A DNA stretch of 46,929 nt from an uncultured Bacteroidales bacterium (GCA_946405575.1 CAMJHP010000019.1:1-46929); one strand, 5' to 3'. Counted from the stretch's first letter, positions 23,612-32,632 are shown. Translations and numbers: made by a program. The notes: generated from the letters alone by a model not told the origin.

Positions 23612-24225
23612 TCAGAATAGGTTTTAATCAACAATTTCACACGTTCTTGTAACGCCTTGTTGCCACTCTGTTCGGCAAACGACATCAGACGTTCTTTGTC
23701 GAGTTCCTCACGCATCCACCACTCATCGAAACGTAGTTCAAGCAAGGCTTCAGCGGCATTGTATTGTGGGTAGAGATACAGCAGGTCAACGATGGCTTTC
23801 TCTGGATAGGCAAGCAGGTAACTGCCCTGCAGTGATAGGGGCATTTGGCGGAAGCCGAAGAAAAGTACGGGCTTTACCGTCTGGTAACTGAAACGGCCGA
23901 AGTCGTTGCTGTAGGCTGTGGTTCTGTTGGAGGTCACGCATGTGATGTCGGTCACGGCCTCGGGGATGATGCCATAGAACGATAGGGCATAGTGCAGGCT
24001 AATATATGACGGTGTGTAGATGCGCTGCGCCACATACCGTGCCATCTCGGGATTGCCCTTCAAGTCACTGAAAGCATACCAATCCTGCCGCAGTTTTGAT
24101 AGGTAGCCTCGTTTCACCCAACGTGTGAGATTACTTCTGTCGAACTCCGGGTTCCACGCACGGATTTGATAGACATTAAAGCATCCAATCCCGTGCCACT
24201 GTTCCCTAAACTCCAAATAGGTCAT
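23608..24225 (-). CDS. AbiEi-type antitoxin and autorepressor
   Basis: 205 residues. The N-terminus (VYQIRAWNPEFDRSNLTRWVKRGYLSKLRQDWYAFSD) matches the AbiEi winged-helix DNA-binding region, followed by ISLHYALSFYGIIPE and AYPEKAIVDLLYL, typical of AbiEi. It is the first gene of the abiE operon and sits 3 bp from an 11-bp inverted repeat that flanks the -7 box, as expected for autorepression. Confidence 0.9.
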   Translation of the reverse strand: MTYLEFREQWHGIGCFNVYQIRAWNPEFDRSNLTRWVKRGYLSKLRQDWYAFSDLKGNPEMARYVAQRIYTPSYISLHYALSFYGIIPEAVTDITCVTSNRTTAYSNDFGRFSYQTVKPVLFFGFRQMPLSLQGSYLLAYPEKAIVDLLYLYPQYNAAEALLELRFDEWWMREELDKERLMSFAEQSGNKALQERVKLLIKTYSE

Positions 24226-24228
24226 CTC

Positions 24229-24276
24229 TTTTTATTCAAAAGACGCTGCAAAAATACAACTTTTCTTGAATAAAAA
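24229..24276 (-). promoter_or_regulatory. abiE promoter and operator
   Basis: TTTTTATTCAA (24229-24239) and TTGAATAAAAA (24266-24276) are perfect 11-bp inverted arms separated by 26 nt. The -7 box TATTTTTG (24249-24256, minus strand) lies between them. Characterised AbiEi proteins repress their operon by binding inverted repeats in the promoter, so this is the likely binding site. Confidence 0.75.
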
Positions 24277-24278
24277 CA

Positions 24279-24812
24279 CTATTTGTGGTTTTTCTGATGC
24301 GTCTTCAGCAGTTTCACCGCCTGCCCGTAAGGACTTGAGGTGACGCTCACGAAGTAGGCCGCCATGTCGGTGGTGTAGGTGTTTTTGTAGTAGCCTTTGG
24401 TGAAGAGTTCCTCCTCGGTGAAACTCTCGGCGAGACGGAGCATCTCCTCGTGAGTTTCCTGCAGCAGGCGTTTGGCCTCTTCCAAAGACGTATTTTGGTG
24501 CTTCTCCACCAGCATCTTGTCCATCTCGTGGTAGTTCTTGCGGTACTCATCGGGCAGGTAGTCACGCGGGTGACCTTCGCGGATGTTGTTCACAAACTCG
24601 CGCATCAGCACCTGCCACTCATAGAGGTGAATCAGCAGGTCGCGGAGGCAGCGGTCGTATTGCCAGCGCACACCACATTTCTTCGGGTCGGCGGCGAAGT
24701 CAAAGGGCGCTGATATGGCTTCCTCACTCATCTTGGCTATCTGTTCATTGAGTTTGGCATAGCCGTCGGCCATGGCGGCGAGCAGCTCTTGTTTGTTGGA
24801 TGGATTGGGCAT
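24279..24812 (-). CDS. ClbS/DfsB family four-helix bundle protein
   Basis: 177 residues of the DinB-like ClbS/DfsB family: N-terminal helix with KQELLAAMADGYAKLNEQIAKM, CLRDLLIHLYEWQVLMREF in the second helix, a PDEYRKNYHEMDKMLVEKHQ segment and the C-terminal YFVSVTSSPYGQAVKLLKTH. ClbS hydrolyses the colibactin cyclopropane, but family members mostly have unknown substrates. It is a single gene. Confidence 0.88.
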   Translation of the reverse strand: MPNPSNKQELLAAMADGYAKLNEQIAKMSEEAISAPFDFAADPKKCGVRWQYDRCLRDLLIHLYEWQVLMREFVNNIREGHPRDYLPDEYRKNYHEMDKMLVEKHQNTSLEEAKRLLQETHEEMLRLAESFTEEELFTKGYYKNTYTTDMAAYFVSVTSSPYGQAVKLLKTHQKNHK

Positions 24813-24842
24813 ATTGAAAAAGTTATATTTGTAAATTATTGA

Positions 24843-26864
24843 TTACCTTATCGTTACCTTTATAGTCTCGATACCCTTCGCGGTCTCGACCTTGATGAAG
24901 TACACACCAGCACCTTGATGGCTTAAGTCGTATTCGTAGTTGTCGCCATCGGCGGAGCTTTCAAAGACCTTTTCTCCAAGAAGGTTGAAAATGCAGATGT
25001 TCTTGATGTTTTCAGCCTCAATCTTAATCATTCCCTCAGTAGGATTGGGGTAAACGGCAGTAACAATGCTACCAATTTCCGAAACTACACTGCAATCTTC
25101 GATAAACTCATTGAAGCCATTCAATCCATATTGCTCATACCAACTTGAGTTTTGATAGGCTTCCACACATCCGCAAGGAACGACAAGGATGGGATAGCCG
25201 AAGTTTTCAAACACCAAACCACCAAAATCATCACCAAGAACAGGAGGCGTGGTAGCCAAAGTGACCGCTCCCGTAAAGCCGGAGCAATTTCTGAAAGCCA
25301 TGTCGCCTATATAAGAAACGGATTCCCCTATGGTCAGAGTCCCATCAAGGTTTTCACAATTGAAAAACGCACTGGGCCCAATCGTTTCGACCGAATTGGG
25401 AATGATCAAATCGCCAGTCAGGTCATAGCAAAACGCGAAGGCGTTCTCTCCGATGCTAGTCACGGAATTGGGGATTTCAATGGAGGTCAGTCCTTCGATG
25501 CCTCTGAAGGCACAATAGCCGATCGATGTGACTGTGTTGGGTATCGTGCTGTTCTTGCATCCTGTAATAAGCTGGTTTGAGCTCGTCTCGATGATGGCGT
25601 TGCAGTCGTTTCTTGAGTCATAGACGCTGTTTTCAGGGTCGACGACGATGCCGCTAAAAGCGCAATAGCCAAAGGAGTTGCCACCAAGCGACTGAACGCC
25701 GCTCGGAATATATAATGTGCCCGTCATGCCATCGCATGAATTGAAGGCATAATCCTCAATTGTGGTAACAGCACTTCCAATAATCAGGTCTCCATTATAA
25801 CCGGAGCAATACTGGAATGAGCCATATCCGACAGTAGTCACAGAGTTAGGAATCACCAAATCGCCAGTAAAGCCTTGGCAATAGGCGAAGGCACTTGCCT
25901 CGATGGTGGTTACCGTATTGGGGATGGACAGGTTCGTCAAATAGAAGCAATACAAGAATGCGCTTTCGCCAATGGTGGTCACGACATAATCATGCCCTCC
26001 GAAACTCACTGATTCCGGGATAATCAAATCACCAGTAGCCTCATAACCGTCGACGTGGCCTATGACTGTCACGGAAACTTGGTCGTCATTGACACGATAA
26101 ATCAAGTCGCCGACCGTAAATTCCGACGGAGTTGAACCGTAGGTCATAAACAGGCAGGTCGGGTCATAGCTGTTGTTTGCATCATGGAGCGCGCCCAATT
26201 GGGTATAGGCTCCAGTATTGGGGTCAATCTGATACAAATTGCCATAAAAAACGCCAAACAATTCGCCCGTCATCATGTCAAAAGACATTTTTAACGGTAA
26301 ATCAATCGAGTTGATTACGGTCAGTTGTGCATTGGAAAGATTCAACATGCCAAACTCACCCCAAGAACTTATCATATAAGCGTTACCATTCATGTCGATA
26401 GCCAAATTGAAGCCATCGTGCGCTATCACGCCATGGTCTTGCATGTTGCTGGGGCTGGCGGGATCGAAGCTTTTCAGGTGCTCTCCTGTAATGACATAAA
26501 CCAACCCGTCGGCAGGATTGTATGCCATATCATTGAAATAAGGAACATCTTCAACCATCAATTCAGGGTCTTCAATATGATTGTTGGTGGCATCAAATCT
26601 AGACCTATAGAGGCAATAGCCGTAAACGTTATTCACACTCCATACATAACCGTCCGCAAAGGTAGCTGTCGATACTGCTGGGATATCGTCCGATGCAATG
26701 GACACCGACCCTAAATCCTGCATTGAAAAGGAGACATACTTGTATTCTGCCGGACTGGGAGGCAAGATGTATCCAAACCAGTTGGCGGTTGATGTGGGGC
26801 CTTGCGCCTTGGCGAAGCCTGCGAATACGAAGAGTAGCAAAGCCAGATGTAAATACTTTTTCAT
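24843..26864 (-). CDS. BspA-type leucine-rich-repeat protein, T9SS-secreted
   Basis: 673 residues from ATG 26864, giving a clean signal peptide (MKKYLHLALLLFVFAGFAKAQ). Residues about 20-245 resemble a beta-propeller-like region with repeated aromatic and Asp motifs. About 250-590 are LRR_5 repeats (units with SAFxxCxxLTGDLxIPNSVTTIG), and the last 75 form a type IX secretion C-terminal domain (AVYPNPTEGMIKI to the end). It should be exported and attached or released at the surface, where BspA-like proteins bind host or matrix ligands. The -7 box is TATTTTTG at 26906-26913 (minus). Confidence 0.93.
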   Translation of the reverse strand: MKKYLHLALLLFVFAGFAKAQGPTSTANWFGYILPPSPAEYKYVSFSMQDLGSVSIASDDIPAVSTATFADGYVWSVNNVYGYCLYRSRFDATNNHIEDPELMVEDVPYFNDMAYNPADGLVYVITGEHLKSFDPASPSNMQDHGVIAHDGFNLAIDMNGNAYMISSWGEFGMLNLSNAQLTVINSIDLPLKMSFDMMTGELFGVFYGNLYQIDPNTGAYTQLGALHDANNSYDPTCLFMTYGSTPSEFTVGDLIYRVNDDQVSVTVIGHVDGYEATGDLIIPESVSFGGHDYVVTTIGESAFLYCFYLTNLSIPNTVTTIEASAFAYCQGFTGDLVIPNSVTTVGYGSFQYCSGYNGDLIIGSAVTTIEDYAFNSCDGMTGTLYIPSGVQSLGGNSFGYCAFSGIVVDPENSVYDSRNDCNAIIETSSNQLITGCKNSTIPNTVTSIGYCAFRGIEGLTSIEIPNSVTSIGENAFAFCYDLTGDLIIPNSVETIGPSAFFNCENLDGTLTIGESVSYIGDMAFRNCSGFTGAVTLATTPPVLGDDFGGLVFENFGYPILVVPCGCVEAYQNSSWYEQYGLNGFNEFIEDCSVVSEIGSIVTAVYPNPTEGMIKIEAENIKNICIFNLLGEKVFESSADGDNYEYDLSHQGAGVYFIKVETAKGIETIKVTIR

Positions 26865-26927
26865 GATCGTTAAGTTTAGTTTGTGTTGTATTTCTGTTAG
26901 GGCGACAAAAATACGAAAAACCTTCAT

Positions 26928-27632
26928 TCATTTTGTAAACTCCACAATAGCGCTCGCCTCGCTACCAATGGCAAGCTCGATGATGAAGCCGTTTTCTATC
27001 TCAAAAACTGTTGGAACGAGTACATCGCCAAATTTCGCTGCCACTCGGTATTCCACGCGAAGGCCTTTCACTACGAAATCCTCGGGCAGCAGTTCCATCG
27101 CCATACGGATATAGTTGGCGTTATTGACGTGGCGGTTGTAGTCGATATCGGCGCGCATCACCTGAATAGGTGCGAAGGCCTCTCCCCCACCCTTCGGCAG
27201 GATGATGCGGCGGTCTTTGTAGTTCATCTCTAATTGCGGCTCGATGAGCAACGAGTTGGCCACGGCATCGTCCACGCGCTTCAGTTTGCCGTTGGCTTTG
27301 TCCACAAAGGCGCCCATGCTCCAAGTGCGGTAGCAAGGCTTGCCTTCTGCATCATAGATGAAGGTGTTGCGGAAGCCGAACATGGGCTTCATGCCATACA
27401 CCGAGGTGGTCACGGTCAGTTCTTCCTTGAAATTGGGCACACGCATGATCTCCACCTGTCTTGAGGCCAGCAGTTGCGCCATGTTCTCGCGTGCGAAGTA
27501 TTCCTTCACCTGTGGCTCGCTGTCGATCCACATCTCCGAGCAGTCCTGCATCATCTGAAGGGCAGAGAACAATTTAAGTTTGCCCTCGCTGTCGCAGGTG
27601 CTGGTAGTTACTTTATAATTAAGGCTGTACAT
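26928..27632 (-). CDS. Acyl-ACP thioesterase (FatA/hotdog type)
   Basis: 234 residues with two hotdog halves. The first has ALQMMQDCSEMW and FRNTFIYDAEGKPCYRTWSMGAFVDKANGK; the second has MRADIDYNRHVNNANYIRMAMELLP, with the HVNNANY motif holding catalytic Asn/His. It should release fatty acids from acyl carrier protein in the cytoplasm. A TATTTTTG -7 box precedes the ATG within about 25 bp. It diverges from the small secreted ORF. Confidence 0.9.
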   Translation of the reverse strand: MYSLNYKVTTSTCDSEGKLKLFSALQMMQDCSEMWIDSEPQVKEYFARENMAQLLASRQVEIMRVPNFKEELTVTTSVYGMKPMFGFRNTFIYDAEGKPCYRTWSMGAFVDKANGKLKRVDDAVANSLLIEPQLEMNYKDRRIILPKGGGEAFAPIQVMRADIDYNRHVNNANYIRMAMELLPEDFVVKGLRVEYRVAAKFGDVLVPTVFEIENGFIIELAIGSEASAIVEFTK

Positions 27633-27718
27633 AAATTCTAGTTTTCTGCAAAAATACGTTTTTTTTGCCTATAAGGGCAATATTTCCAGAACTTATCAGT
27701 TATTCTATTTACAAAGCC

Positions 27719-28153
27719 ATGATTGATTTTTTCCGAAAATATGTTTCTATCGTCGCCCTCATCCTGATGGGTCTGTTCCTTCTTGACCTTACTTGCACGG
27801 CTCAAGAGGATATATTTGTCATGGAACAAACTGAAATCCTGTCTAATATGTCATTCGACGGTGATGAGTTTGACGAGGACGAGGATTCGGAGTTTTTGCT
27901 CAATAGTCCATCGGAAGGGTTTCAAAGCAGATGCGAGCTATGCCCAATTTTAACCTTAGGCGCCAAACAAAATGAAAATCTATGCTCGGCGGCTTTGCGT
28001 CTTGGACAGGTAAGGCGTTATGCCCCAAGGAAAAACTTGGCTGACAGCCATAACTATATCATCACGAAAAACATAAAAGATGGTGCGGACTTCGGTTCGA
28101 ACCATCTTTTTTTATCCCATAATTCATTTATTTATCAACTAAAATCTAACTAA
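27719..28153 (+). CDS. Possible small secreted protein (uncertain reading frame)
   Basis: The ATG at 27719 opens 144 residues with a convincing signal peptide (MIDFFRKYVSIVALILMGLFLL...CTAQ), then an acidic stretch (DGDEFDEDEDSEF). The C-terminal third is odd: a strong terminator hairpin lies inside the last 26 codons and the stop touches the next gene. The 3' part may not be translated as shown, perhaps through an undetected frameshift. No family recognised. Confidence 0.45.
   Translation: MIDFFRKYVSIVALILMGLFLLDLTCTAQEDIFVMEQTEILSNMSFDGDEFDEDEDSEFLLNSPSEGFQSRCELCPILTLGAKQNENLCSAALRLGQVRRYAPRKNLADSHNYIITKNIKDGADFGSNHLFLSHNSFIYQLKSN
28075..28113 (+). terminator. Strong intrinsic terminator with UUCG tetraloop
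   Basis: AAAAGATGGT (28075-28084) pairs with ACCATCTTTT (28101-28110). The top of the stem closes as GGAC-TTCG-GTTC, a very stable tetraloop, and a T run follows. It lies about 40 bp before the PepSY-like lipoprotein ATG and inside the preceding reading frame, so it would end or attenuate transcription between the two. Confidence 0.8.
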
Positions 28154-28154
28154 A

Positions 28155-29390
28155 ATGAAGAAACTAGCATTGTTTGCAGCATTCATCGCACTGGCTTTCG
28201 CAGTGTCATCATGCACAAAAGAAACGCCCACTGGAGGCAACAACAACAGCAGCAACAACCAATGGGAGGCCGAAGGGAACGGTGCTCCCGTCAATGCGAT
28301 TGACATTGCCACGGACATTGTCACGTTTGTCAACACACATTTCCCCGAAGCAAGCATCCTCAGTTGTAACCAGACCGAACACTATTACCGAGTGATTCTA
28401 AGCGACAACACCAAGGTGTATTTTACCCAAGCGTTTGAATGGGTTGAGGTGAACTGCGAGCATTCTTCCATCTATGGCGCTGTGCCAGCGACGCTTGTCC
28501 CCGAACAGATTGCAGCCTATGTTACCGCCAACTATCCCAATCAACACATTGATGAAATCGAAAGGGAAAACAATGGCTGGGAGATTGAACTCAGCAATGA
28601 TGTTGAACTTAAGTTTGATGCCAACTTCAATGTTATCAACAATGGCGGAAACGGTGGCGGAAGCAACAATGAATACCCTGACATCAACACTTTTGTAAGT
28701 ACTTATTTCTCTCAAACAGAAATTCTTAGCGTCAAAGCGGAAGATGATGAGTACGAAGTGGAACTTGCTGACGGTACAGAGATTTCTTTCAATCTCAACT
28801 TCGAATGGACACACATCGACTGTGAAGAGTCCTCCATTTACAGTGCCGTACCCACAGAACTCGTTCCCGAACAGATTACTGCCTATGTAAACACGAACTT
28901 CCCCAACCAACAGATCGAACAAATCGAGAGAGAACATTATGGTTGGGAGATTGAACTCAAGAATGGACAGGAAATCAAGTTCGACACCAACTACAATGTC
29001 ATCGGAAACGGCGGCGGGAATGGTGGCGGAACTCCTTCTGACTATGCAGAAATCAACACTTTTGTGGATACCTATTTCCCTCAAGTTGGCATCCTCAAGG
29101 TTGAGGTGGATGAGCATGAATATGAGGTGAAACTGACCGACGGCACTGAAATCACCTTCAACCTCGCCTTCGAATGGAAGAGCATCGACTGCGATGAATC
29201 GAGTGTTTATGGTGTCGTTCCTACTGAACTCGTCCCCGAACAGATTTCCACCTATGTTGCCACGAATTACCCCAACCAGCATGTTGACAAAATCGAAAAG
29301 AAAACAAACGGTTGGGAAATTGAGTTAAGTAACGGGGTTGAAATTGAATTTGATAGCAACTTCAATGTAATCCATATTGACCACAAATAA
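28155..29390 (+). CDS. Lipoprotein with three tandem PepSY-like units
   Basis: 411 residues: lipoprotein signal (MKKLALFAAFIALAFAVSSC, C20), an Asn/Gly-rich linker, then three about 108-residue repeats beginning near 58, 177 and 299. They are separated by NNGGNGGG-type linkers. Each repeat has two PepSY-like halves, with YEVELADGTEISFN, IDCEESSIY, PTELVPEQI and GWEIEL...IKFD landmarks. Such proteins resemble the BLIP/PepSY-like putative inhibitor domains common in Bacteroidota lipoproteins. The repeats are similar at DNA level, consistent with recent duplication. Confidence 0.85.
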   Translation: MKKLALFAAFIALAFAVSSCTKETPTGGNNNSSNNQWEAEGNGAPVNAIDIATDIVTFVNTHFPEASILSCNQTEHYYRVILSDNTKVYFTQAFEWVEVNCEHSSIYGAVPATLVPEQIAAYVTANYPNQHIDEIERENNGWEIELSNDVELKFDANFNVINNGGNGGGSNNEYPDINTFVSTYFSQTEILSVKAEDDEYEVELADGTEISFNLNFEWTHIDCEESSIYSAVPTELVPEQITAYVNTNFPNQQIEQIEREHYGWEIELKNGQEIKFDTNYNVIGNGGGNGGGTPSDYAEINTFVDTYFPQVGILKVEVDEHEYEVKLTDGTEITFNLAFEWKSIDCDESSVYGVVPTELVPEQISTYVATNYPNQHVDKIEKKTNGWEIELSNGVEIEFDSNFNVIHIDHK

Positions 29391-29413
29391 GAAGTCAATT
29401 TTTTCTTCATAAC

Positions 29414-29452
29414 GAAAGCGGTCAGTGAGCCATCGTTGGCCGCTTTCAAAAA
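29414..29452 (+). terminator. Terminator after the PepSY-like lipoprotein
   Basis: GAAAGCGGTCA pairs with TGGCCGCTTTC (11 bp with one U-G) around a 12-nt loop, then AAAAATTT. It lies 24 bp after the lipoprotein stop and just before the Na/Pi transporter start. The T run is weak, so partial read-through is possible. Confidence 0.65.
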
Positions 29453-29461
29453 TTTACGCGT

Positions 29462-31132
29462 ATGCTCATCGTTATCGCAATTTTAACCCTAATCGCAGGC
29501 ATCGGGGTATTTTTGGTGGCCTGCAAAATGTTGAGTACCAGTCTTGAAAGTGCAAGCAGCGCGGGCTTGAAGCGGCTGTTCGCCAAGATGGGAAATAACA
29601 AATGGCTCGGCGTGGGCATCGGAACGGTGGGCACAGCGGCTATCCAAAGCTCAGGTGCGGTGACGGTGATGGTCATCGGCTTCGTGAACGTGGGCATCAT
29701 GTCGCTCGCGCAGGCCGCCACAGTCATCTATGGCGCCAACATCGGTACCACGGTCACGGCGCAACTGGTGGCCTTGGGCATGTTTGGCGGCCACGGCATC
29801 TCCACAACGGTGCTTTTCTCGGCCTTGGCTGGTATCGGAGCCTTCGTGATGATGTTCTCGAAGCGCGAGAAGTGGAAACAAACCGGCAGCATCCTGGCGG
29901 GTTTCGGCTTGCTGTTTGTCGGTCTTGGCATCATGTCGGGCGCCATGGATGAATTCGCCGCCTTGGATTCGGTGAAGCAGTTTTTGGCCACCATCAGTAA
30001 CCCCTTGCTGATCGTTTTCATTGGCGCTTTGCTCACAGCCATCATCCAGTCATCATCGGTGCTGACATCCATTGCCATCACCATGGTGGTAGCGGGACTG
30101 CTCTCGCTCGACCAAGGCATCTTCCTCACGATGGGTTCCAACATCGGTTCGTGCGTGGTGGCGATTCTGGCGGGCATGACCAGTGGCCGAAACGCCAAAC
30201 GGACGGCCCTTATCCATTTGTTTTTCAATGTGATGGGTGTGGTGCTGTTTTTGCTCATCGCCTTGCTACTTCATCTTTCCACCCAAGGGGATTGGGGCTT
30301 CGGTAAGCTGTTTGAGGCTATGTTTCCACACGCACCGCAGGTGCAGCTGGCCATGTTCCATACCGTGTTTAATGTCTGCACTACCTTGGTCGCACTGCCG
30401 CTGACCAATGGTCTGGTACGTTTGGTGTGCCGCCTCATTCCCGACCATGCCGATGAGCCTCGCGATGAAAAGTTCCATCTTCATTTTCTTGATGACTCGA
30501 TGTTGGTGACACCCGCCTTGGCGGTCAGGCAGTTGAAGGCCGAAGTCGAGAACATGGGTACCTTGGCCCACAACAACTTCTGCCGTGCTATCCATATCGT
30601 CACCACATTGGATTTCAGCGACTTGGAAAAGTTCAAGAAGACTGAAAACGAACTCAACTTCCTGAACAGTGAGTTGACCCGATATGTGGCGGTGCTTTCA
30701 GCAAAATCGCTTAGCCAAACGGATAGTAAGTACCTCAGTTGCAGTGTGAAAAGCGTGAGTGACCTGGAACGCATCGGCGACTATGCCGAAAACATCGTGG
30801 AATATGCGGAAAGCCTGCAAACCCAAAATGAAACGTTCTCTGCGCCTGCCGTGCTGGAAATCAAGGAAATGGAGCGGAAGATCACGGCACTCTACCACGA
30901 AGTCATGAAAGCCTACCACGACCTTGACTTCACGGCGCTCGAATATGCCTATCAGATTGAGGAACAGATTGATAGCTTTACGGAGACCATGGAATCGCAA
31001 CACATCCAGCGGCTTGTGGCCGGACAATGCACCCCGCAAGTTGGGGCGGAATACATCTCACTGGCACAAAACGCCGAGCGTGTGGCAGACCATTTCATCA
31101 ACGTGGGCAAGAGTATTAGGAGCTTCGCTTAG
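29462..31132 (+). CDS. Na/Pi cotransporter with PhoU-like tail
   Basis: 556 residues. Two inverted repeats of the NptA/SLC34 type carry QSSGAVT (Q62) and QSSSVLT (Q196), the paired QSS motifs that bind Na+ and phosphate. About eight membrane segments occupy residues 1-315, and residues about 340-550 form a PhoU-like helical domain (YLSCSVKSVSDLERIGDYAENIVEYAE). It imports phosphate with sodium at the inner membrane. It directly follows a terminator. Confidence 0.95.
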   Translation: MLIVIAILTLIAGIGVFLVACKMLSTSLESASSAGLKRLFAKMGNNKWLGVGIGTVGTAAIQSSGAVTVMVIGFVNVGIMSLAQAATVIYGANIGTTVTAQLVALGMFGGHGISTTVLFSALAGIGAFVMMFSKREKWKQTGSILAGFGLLFVGLGIMSGAMDEFAALDSVKQFLATISNPLLIVFIGALLTAIIQSSSVLTSIAITMVVAGLLSLDQGIFLTMGSNIGSCVVAILAGMTSGRNAKRTALIHLFFNVMGVVLFLLIALLLHLSTQGDWGFGKLFEAMFPHAPQVQLAMFHTVFNVCTTLVALPLTNGLVRLVCRLIPDHADEPRDEKFHLHFLDDSMLVTPALAVRQLKAEVENMGTLAHNNFCRAIHIVTTLDFSDLEKFKKTENELNFLNSELTRYVAVLSAKSLSQTDSKYLSCSVKSVSDLERIGDYAENIVEYAESLQTQNETFSAPAVLEIKEMERKITALYHEVMKAYHDLDFTALEYAYQIEEQIDSFTETMESQHIQRLVAGQCTPQVGAEYISLAQNAERVADHFINVGKSIRSFA

Positions 31133-31206
31133 TTGAAGTCAGAGTCGTTTGGGAAGCTCTATGGAATACAGAAAGAATCTGGCTGTGTTGTTTGAAAAAA
31201 AGGGAT

Positions 31207-32382
31207 TTAATACAGCAGCCCAAACGTCCACAGCGGAATTGAAATACCATGGCCGTATTCGATGTCATCTTTCACGAGATGACCATTGGGAACATCTTCG
31301 ATCTGTTTGACGCCCTTTTTCTTCCCTCCGACCTCGAACGTGTGTTCGCCGATGACAAAATCTGAAGTTTTTGATGAGATGACGTCGCTCACGACCCTCG
31401 TCTGGTTATAGAAAAAAGTCTCTCTCTGATTCCCGGTATTGACACTGTCTGCACCAAGCACATACATGATATTTGTATTATCCAGATATATTTTCTCCAC
31501 TTTGCCTAAACTCCGTAAGCCCCCTGTTTCATCGCGCAGCTGGCCTATCATTCCAGCCCGTTCCATATAAAGAAAATAATCAGGTACCACATTGCGACTG
31601 ACACCTATGGCGTTGGCTATGCTTGAATAATCTGGCTTGAAAGGTACACTTTGTGCCACTATGCTCATCAGTCGGCGCAACTTGCGCCCTGTAGAGACCG
31701 AAAGCGAGGCGTATTGCGGGATGTCCGACTCAAGAGTCTGCGTGATGATTTGGTCGAGCCTTGACCTGAAGGCACCTTCTTTGCTGAAAGGATAATAACC
31801 GTCTTGCAAATATTGTCGGAACAGCGGTAACGGATGTGGTAAAATGGTATCAACCACCTTGTTGGCGATGACCTCTTCCAAAGTATATTTTGGCATTTTT
31901 ATGTCGTGGAACATCTCCAGATATTCGCGAAACGAGAGCCCTTGTAGTGTGTACATCACGGCACGACGGCTCAGGTCAGCTTGACCTTTCAGCAAATCGA
32001 GCACCGAAGAGCCCGTGAAGACCACATACAATGAAGGATGTCCATCGTAGATGTTTTTCAACTCGGTTGACCAGTTTTCATATTTGTGAATCTCGTCGAT
32101 ATAAAGATGTGTGCCGCCTTCCTTAATCCATTCCGAGGCAACTTCCAAAAGGGTGTGCTGGGCGAAATAACTGTGGTCGGCCGAGACATAAAGAGCCTTT
32201 TGGTTGTCTTTTTCAAATAGGATATGCTGCTTCACCAAGGTTGATTTGCCGACTCCGCGTGGACCGACAATTCCGAACATCCGCAGCGACCAGTCAATCT
32301 CAGCGTACAGGTATCGCACGAAATCAAGGCTCGTAATCGCCAATTGTTCGCGCATAAAGCCGATTAAAACATCATCAATCAT
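31207..32382 (-). CDS. AAA_14/DUF4143 ATP-binding protein
   Basis: 391 residues. Walker A is GPRGVGKST (40-48), Walker B THLYIDEIHKYENW (about 91-104), sensor FTGSS, then RRAVMYTLQGLSFREYLEMF, and a C-terminal DUF4143 part (PDYSSIANAIGVSRNVVPDYFLYMERAGMI, then a C-terminal nuclease-like fold). The family is abundant in Bacteroidota accessory regions and its cellular role is unresolved. The promoter carries two copies of an 18-bp palindrome. Confidence 0.92.
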   Translation of the reverse strand: MIDDVLIGFMREQLAITSLDFVRYLYAEIDWSLRMFGIVGPRGVGKSTLVKQHILFEKDNQKALYVSADHSYFAQHTLLEVASEWIKEGGTHLYIDEIHKYENWSTELKNIYDGHPSLYVVFTGSSVLDLLKGQADLSRRAVMYTLQGLSFREYLEMFHDIKMPKYTLEEVIANKVVDTILPHPLPLFRQYLQDGYYPFSKEGAFRSRLDQIITQTLESDIPQYASLSVSTGRKLRRLMSIVAQSVPFKPDYSSIANAIGVSRNVVPDYFLYMERAGMIGQLRDETGGLRSLGKVEKIYLDNTNIMYVLGADSVNTGNQRETFFYNQTRVVSDVISSKTSDFVIGEHTFEVGGKKKGVKQIEDVPNGHLVKDDIEYGHGISIPLWTFGLLY

Positions 32383-32407
32383 GGTAATTGTATTTGTAAC
32401 GCTGCTG

Positions 32408-32482
32408 CAAAATTACAAATAATTCTAAATATGCACTAAAAAAAGTGCAATATTTTTAGTTTTATGCACTAAAAAAAGTGCA
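32408..32482 (-). promoter_or_regulatory. DUF4143 gene promoter with duplicated operator
   Basis: TGCACTAAAAAAAGTGCA occurs at 32432-32449 and again at 32465-32482, exactly 33 bp apart (about three helical turns). Each is a TGCACT/AGTGCA inverted repeat around A6. The -7 box TAATTTTG is at 32408-32415 (minus). The first operator covers the expected -33 position, so a repressor bound to both sites would block the promoter. Confidence 0.75.
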
Positions 32483-32524
32483 TTATTATGATTATGGTGA
32501 TTGATAACGGGTATTTGAGGGCTT

Positions 32525-32573
32525 GAGTCCGATGGCTTTCGAAACGATTTTTGAATCTGAAATGAGGTTATCG
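32525..32573 (-). repeat. Left flank of the Panacea module: gene-tail copy
   Basis: 49 bp that match 33822-33870 at about 38 of 49 positions in direct orientation. Read leftward it encodes DNLISDSKIVSKAIGLK and continues to a stop about 10 codons later, like the end of a winged-helix domain. The other copy encodes DNGISDAKSISKAIRLD. The Panacea toxin-antitoxin genes lie between the two, in the opposite orientation. Confidence 0.65.
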
Positions 32574-32604
32574 TTTATGCCATTTTACTTGTGAGTCGAA
32601 CATG

Positions 32605-32632
32605 TGCCTACCCCCTATAGATGCCTACCCCC
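32605..32632 (+). repeat. Short direct repeat upstream of the Panacea pair
   Basis: TGCCTACCCCC occurs at 32605-32615 and 32622-32632, 17 bp apart, about 50 bp upstream of the -7 box TAATTTTG (32684-32691) of the antitoxin gene. It could be a regulator site. The rest of the 32383-32716 gap holds the DUF4143 operators and the gene-tail scar. Confidence 0.5.

Noticed and set aside
28090..28105. GGTTCGAACC resembling a tRNA T-arm
   Set aside because: No acceptor, D or anticodon arms surround it. It is the top of a terminator stem.
28398..29282. A 294-residue minus-strand open frame opposite the PepSY-like lipoprotein
   Set aside because: It mirrors the codon pattern of the repeat protein and has no signal or domain of its own.
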